Both the position numbers and the translations under genes were made by a program. 8,886 nucleotides of DNA from an uncultured Megasphaera sp. GTDB taxonomy: Bacteria > Bacillota > Negativicutes > Veillonellales > Megasphaeraceae. The notes under the pieces were generated by a model. The model was given only the letters and a program-made list of their open reading frames with translations. It made no database searches and was not told the origin of the DNA. This document shows positions 7,099 through 8,886 of this stretch, piece by piece (position 1 is the stretch's first letter; every line of letters starts with the position of its first letter). Where the stretch lies: contig CALBLM010000277.1 of the NCBI GenBank assembly GCA_937895695.1, positions 1 to 8,886 of the forward strand. Direction: 5' to 3'.

Positions 7099-8073
7099 CT
7101 ACTGATTTTTCTCCATATAGTCTGCCCGAATATCAGATAAAGATTTTCCCGATGTTTTATCAATCGCAAAAGTATATGTCTCTACAGAAGACCAACCATA
7201 CACCGTCTTTAACCATTGCTGCAGAGACTGGATGGTTCCTGTAGTCATAACTTTGACTTGTCCATTTTCCTGAAGAATAGCTTCGTCTGTCTTTCCTTTG
7301 GCAACGAGCTGTGTTCCTGGTTTTACTACACCCCATGATATCATCGTATCGATCTTTGGAAGAGAACGACGGGTGATGTCTTTCTTTTTATTTCGATTCA
7401 GGGGTTTTTGTTTTGCAATACTCACATAAAAATCATCAAATTCCGGAACCGGCAAAATTTTTTTCATATCAAGAAGAACCTGTACACCAAGCTTATAGGG
7501 TTTTACTTGATAACAGGAAATATCAACCTGATTACTGTTAAGCCAGGCTACTGCTGAGAGTGTTTGTTCATCAAATTCAGCAGCAACTAATACTATTTTT
7601 TGATGTTCATTAAATGTCTTTATGTTATTTTCTTTGATAAAATCCGAAAGAACCCTCTGTGCGATTTCGGTTGATGTCAACGTTTTGTTTCCTTGAAATT
7701 CTATCTTATGTTTTTCCACATATGGTGCAAAAACATTTTGAATAAGTTCATCTGTTGATTTTATCGTTGCACAACTTGCCGCATACCGAATGGCTTGAAA
7801 CTCAAACGCTTCCTTCCGTTGTTCAATATCCTTCTTATCCCGTTTGATTTCAATGAGAACAATGTTGCCCTCGTCGTCAATTGCAGTCAAATCACTCCGT
7901 CCATTCTTTTCATTTTTAATCTGTTGCCCTACAATGAGCATGGATTCATCATCATCACAGACCATATTTACATTCTTACGGAGAATTTCTTCGATGTAGT
8001 TTTCCTTCTTACCGAGTTCTGCAAACGTAGTCTCTTCGATTTGATCGGGATTGTCGTGATTTAACAGATACAA
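7099..8073 (-). CDS. PD-(D/E)XK nuclease-like protein with RAMA/DUF4357-like C-terminus
   Basis: A 324-aa predicted soluble protein. The N-terminal half shows the pattern of a NucS/RecB-like PD-(D/E)XK nuclease. There is a helix with Glu29, Asp61 in GRSDLTAID, Glu75 and Lys77 in IVLIEIKRD, and Gln93-x3-Tyr97 (QAIRY). These are the residues expected for metal-dependent DNA cleavage. The end, about 245-305 (WGVVKPGTQLVAKGKTDEA, then G-Q-V and YGWSS), resembles RAMA/DUF4357 domains, which are attached to restriction and modification enzymes and are thought to read modified DNA. The start is TTG at 8073, with AGGAGG 8 nt upstream and a stop codon just above it, so no other start fits. It lies 12 nt after the 107-aa gene, whose stop overlaps this ribosome site. 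No methyltransferase is visible. A modification-dependent or defence nuclease is an inference. DNA is AT-rich compared with priA. Confidence 0.8.
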   Translation of the reverse strand: MYLLNHDNPDQIEETTFAELGKKENYIEEILRKNVNMVCDDDESMLIVGQQIKNEKNGRSDLTAIDDEGNIVLIEIKRDKKDIEQRKEAFEFQAIRYAASCATIKSTDELIQNVFAPYVEKHKIEFQGNKTLTSTEIAQRVLSDFIKENNIKTFNEHQKIVLVAAEFDEQTLSAVAWLNSNQVDISCYQVKPYKLGVQVLLDMKKILPVPEFDDFYVSIAKQKPLNRNKKKDITRRSLPKIDTMISWGVVKPGTQLVAKGKTDEAILQENGQVKVMTTGTIQSLQQWLKTVYGWSSVETYTFAIDKTSGKSLSDIRADYMEKNQ

Positions 8074-8085
8074 CGTCTTATCCTC

Positions 8086-8409
8086 CTATTCACTGAATAC
8101 GTTATGTATAAATTTTTCCATGAGAGAATCAAATACTTCTCTATAAACATCTCTATTTAATACTTTCCTTTGTTTATCTGTATAGGTAATCTGAAGGTTG
8201 TAACTACAGCCATCACATACTGTGATACACATCTCCTGTGATGAAGTACTAAGAATATTCTGTATTTCGGCAGCTAGCTGATACACATTTTTAGGACTTA
8301 CTGCTTTCTCTTCTCGAAATTTGTAATGCCTATTCTGCCCTTGGTAAAGATAATAGAGGGAATATCTCATATATCCATGTTTAACGCATATCAAACGTAC
8401 ACGGACCAT
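8086..8409 (-). CDS. Hypothetical protein, 107 aa, middle gene of nuclease operon
   Basis: I do not recognise this protein. It is small and soluble, with no membrane helix. Cysteines at 8, 61, 65 and 68 (CITVCDGC) could bind metal. The second half alternates short strands (MCITVC, NLQITY) with a C-terminal helix (DVYREVFDSLMEKFIHNVF). The ATG at 8409 overlaps the end of the zinc-ribbon gene by 29 nt and lacks a clear ribosome site, so it is probably translated by coupling. A shorter form from the ATG at 8370 (MRYSLYYLYQ) is possible and also lacks a clear site. The DNA is very AT-rich; a sampled 60-base line has 23% GC. Tight packing between two genes on the same strand supports it as real. 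Confidence 0.65.
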   Translation of the reverse strand: MVRVRLICVKHGYMRYSLYYLYQGQNRHYKFREEKAVSPKNVYQLAAEIQNILSTSSQEMCITVCDGCSYNLQITYTDKQRKVLNRDVYREVFDSLMEKFIHNVFSE

Positions 8410-8641
8410 TTTCTATCACTTTATATCTAATTTTTATAATTTTTGTAGCTGGGAGTAATTCTTTTGCCCATCGATAGCCACAATCTAAACATCCATAATC
8501 AGGATAAATCGTATTATCAATTGGTATACATCCACCGAAAATATATTTTCTCTGCCTCAATATTTTTAAAGTTTCATATGTCAAGAATCCATATAAAATT
8601 TGCGCAACCATCTGTGAACCACATTTAGGACACACAACCAT
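8381..8641 (-). CDS. Small zinc-ribbon protein
   Basis: An 86-aa protein with two CxxC pairs, CPKC at 4-7 and CLDC at 51-54, the second followed by GYRW. Between them is a GGC motif (36-38). This layout matches a widespread family of small zinc-ribbon proteins of unknown role (CPKCG, then a YG..T.E block, then GGC, then C..CGY.W). It probably binds one zinc through four cysteines and may touch nucleic acid or a partner protein; that is inference. The ATG at 8641 is preferred because AAAGGA lies 9 nt upstream. Starts at 8662 (ATG) and 8665 (TTG) are in frame but have no good site. It is first in the operon and overlaps the next gene by 29 nt. A tail of about 25 residues follows the second CxxC. 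Confidence 0.75.
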   Translation of the reverse strand: MVVCPKCGSQMVAQILYGFLTYETLKILRQRKYIFGGCIPIDNTIYPDYGCLDCGYRWAKELLPATKIIKIRYKVIENGPCTFDMR

Positions 8642-8678
8642 ATGCTCACATCCTTTATTCATCAAATATATTTATTTT

Positions 8679-8709
8679 ATTATATCACTGTCATGCTAAG
8701 TTAAGTCAA
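8679..8709 (-). promoter_or_regulatory. Promoter of the zinc-ribbon/nuclease operon
   Basis: Minus-strand TATAAT (8684-8679) has TGA directly before it (extended -10). A TTGACT (8709-8704, 5/6) sits 19 bp upstream, slightly long but acceptable with the extended -10. Initiation would be near 8672, about 30 nt before the ATG at 8641. Confidence 0.6.
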
Positions 8710-8886
8710 ACTGGATTGTATCACTCAGATGTGGACTACTTATATGTAGTTGTCTTTATTGTCATTGGCAATGCCGATAGCTTTACAAACAAGTTTTACA
8801 GCCCCAATCTTCAACCAACTCTAAAAGTATTTACTTACTTCTTCATAAAACGCAAAAAAGGGGCTGTAACAAAATGAGCATTTTCG
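8710..8886. other. Non-coding right edge with GGGGCTGTAA inverted sequences
   Basis: No convincing gene is seen on either strand. TTACAGCCCC (8796-8805) and GGGGCTGTAA (8860-8869) are perfect 10-bp inverted copies 54 nt apart. The second continues as CAAAATGAGCATTTT to the window end. Such GGGGCTGT...CAAAATG ends look like insertion-sequence terminal repeats pointing away from each other: one element ending at 8805 and another starting at 8860. On the minus strand the right copy reads CAGCCCC followed by T6 (8859-8854), so it could instead be the 3' arm of a terminator for a gene beyond the edge. No transposase is visible. Confidence 0.4.

Noticed and set aside
8710..8792. A short minus-strand peptide frame (AVKLVCKAIGIANDNKDNYI) as a transposase remnant
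   Set aside because: Only about 25 codons between stops, with no convincing start and no recognised transposase motif.
8871..8884. Palindrome AAAATG-AG-CATTTT as a separate regulatory site
   Set aside because: It is AT-rich, at the window edge and continuous with the GGGGCTGTAA sequence, so it is better treated as part of that element.
1..8886. CRISPR arrays, tRNA and rRNA genes
   Set aside because: No regularly spaced direct repeats, tRNA-like cloverleaf or rRNA sequence was noticed on reading the window.

Overview
The window looks like chromosomal DNA from a low- to mid-GC Firmicutes-type bacterium. The MetK, PriA, Def and Fmt sequences, the order metK-priA-def-fmt followed by a small two-helix membrane protein, and the SAM-I riboswitch on metK fit the Negativicutes best (Veillonella/Megasphaera/Dialister-like). 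That placement is inference from gene order and sequence feel; no search was run.

Left part (1-5600, all minus strand): a housekeeping cluster read right to left. metK (S-adenosylmethionine synthetase) has a TTGCAA-17 bp-TATAAT promoter and a SAM-I riboswitch with a terminator/antiterminator switch, and ends at a strong hairpin terminator. priA (primosomal helicase) follows and may have its own promoter overlapping that terminator. Next come def (peptide deformylase) and fmt (methionyl-tRNA formyltransferase), overlapping by 4 nt. Last is the start of a membrane protein, probably DUF116, which runs off the left edge. Def and Fmt add and remove the N-formyl group of new proteins. MetK uses methionine to make SAM, so three of the genes share methionine as a theme.

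Middle (5600-7030, plus strand): one divergently transcribed gene, its own extended -10 promoter, a long coiled coil and a C-terminal domain resembling DUF2325. It is followed by a hairpin terminator that can serve both strands. Its function is unknown.

Right part (7031-8710, minus strand): an AT-rich three-gene operon. It encodes an 86-aa two-CxxC zinc-ribbon protein, a 107-aa protein I do not recognise, and a 324-aa protein with PD-(D/E)XK nuclease residues plus a C-terminal RAMA/DUF4357-like region. Sampled lines here are about 23-38% GC, against about 55% for a sampled line in priA. This suggests a transferred accessory cassette, possibly restriction or defence related. The last 180 bases hold no convincing gene but contain GGGGCTGTAA-type inverted sequences resembling insertion-sequence ends or a terminator cut by the window edge.

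The best candidates for something undescribed are the zinc-ribbon/orphan/nuclease cassette and the coiled-coil DUF2325-like protein. Neither can be given a firm function from sequence alone.
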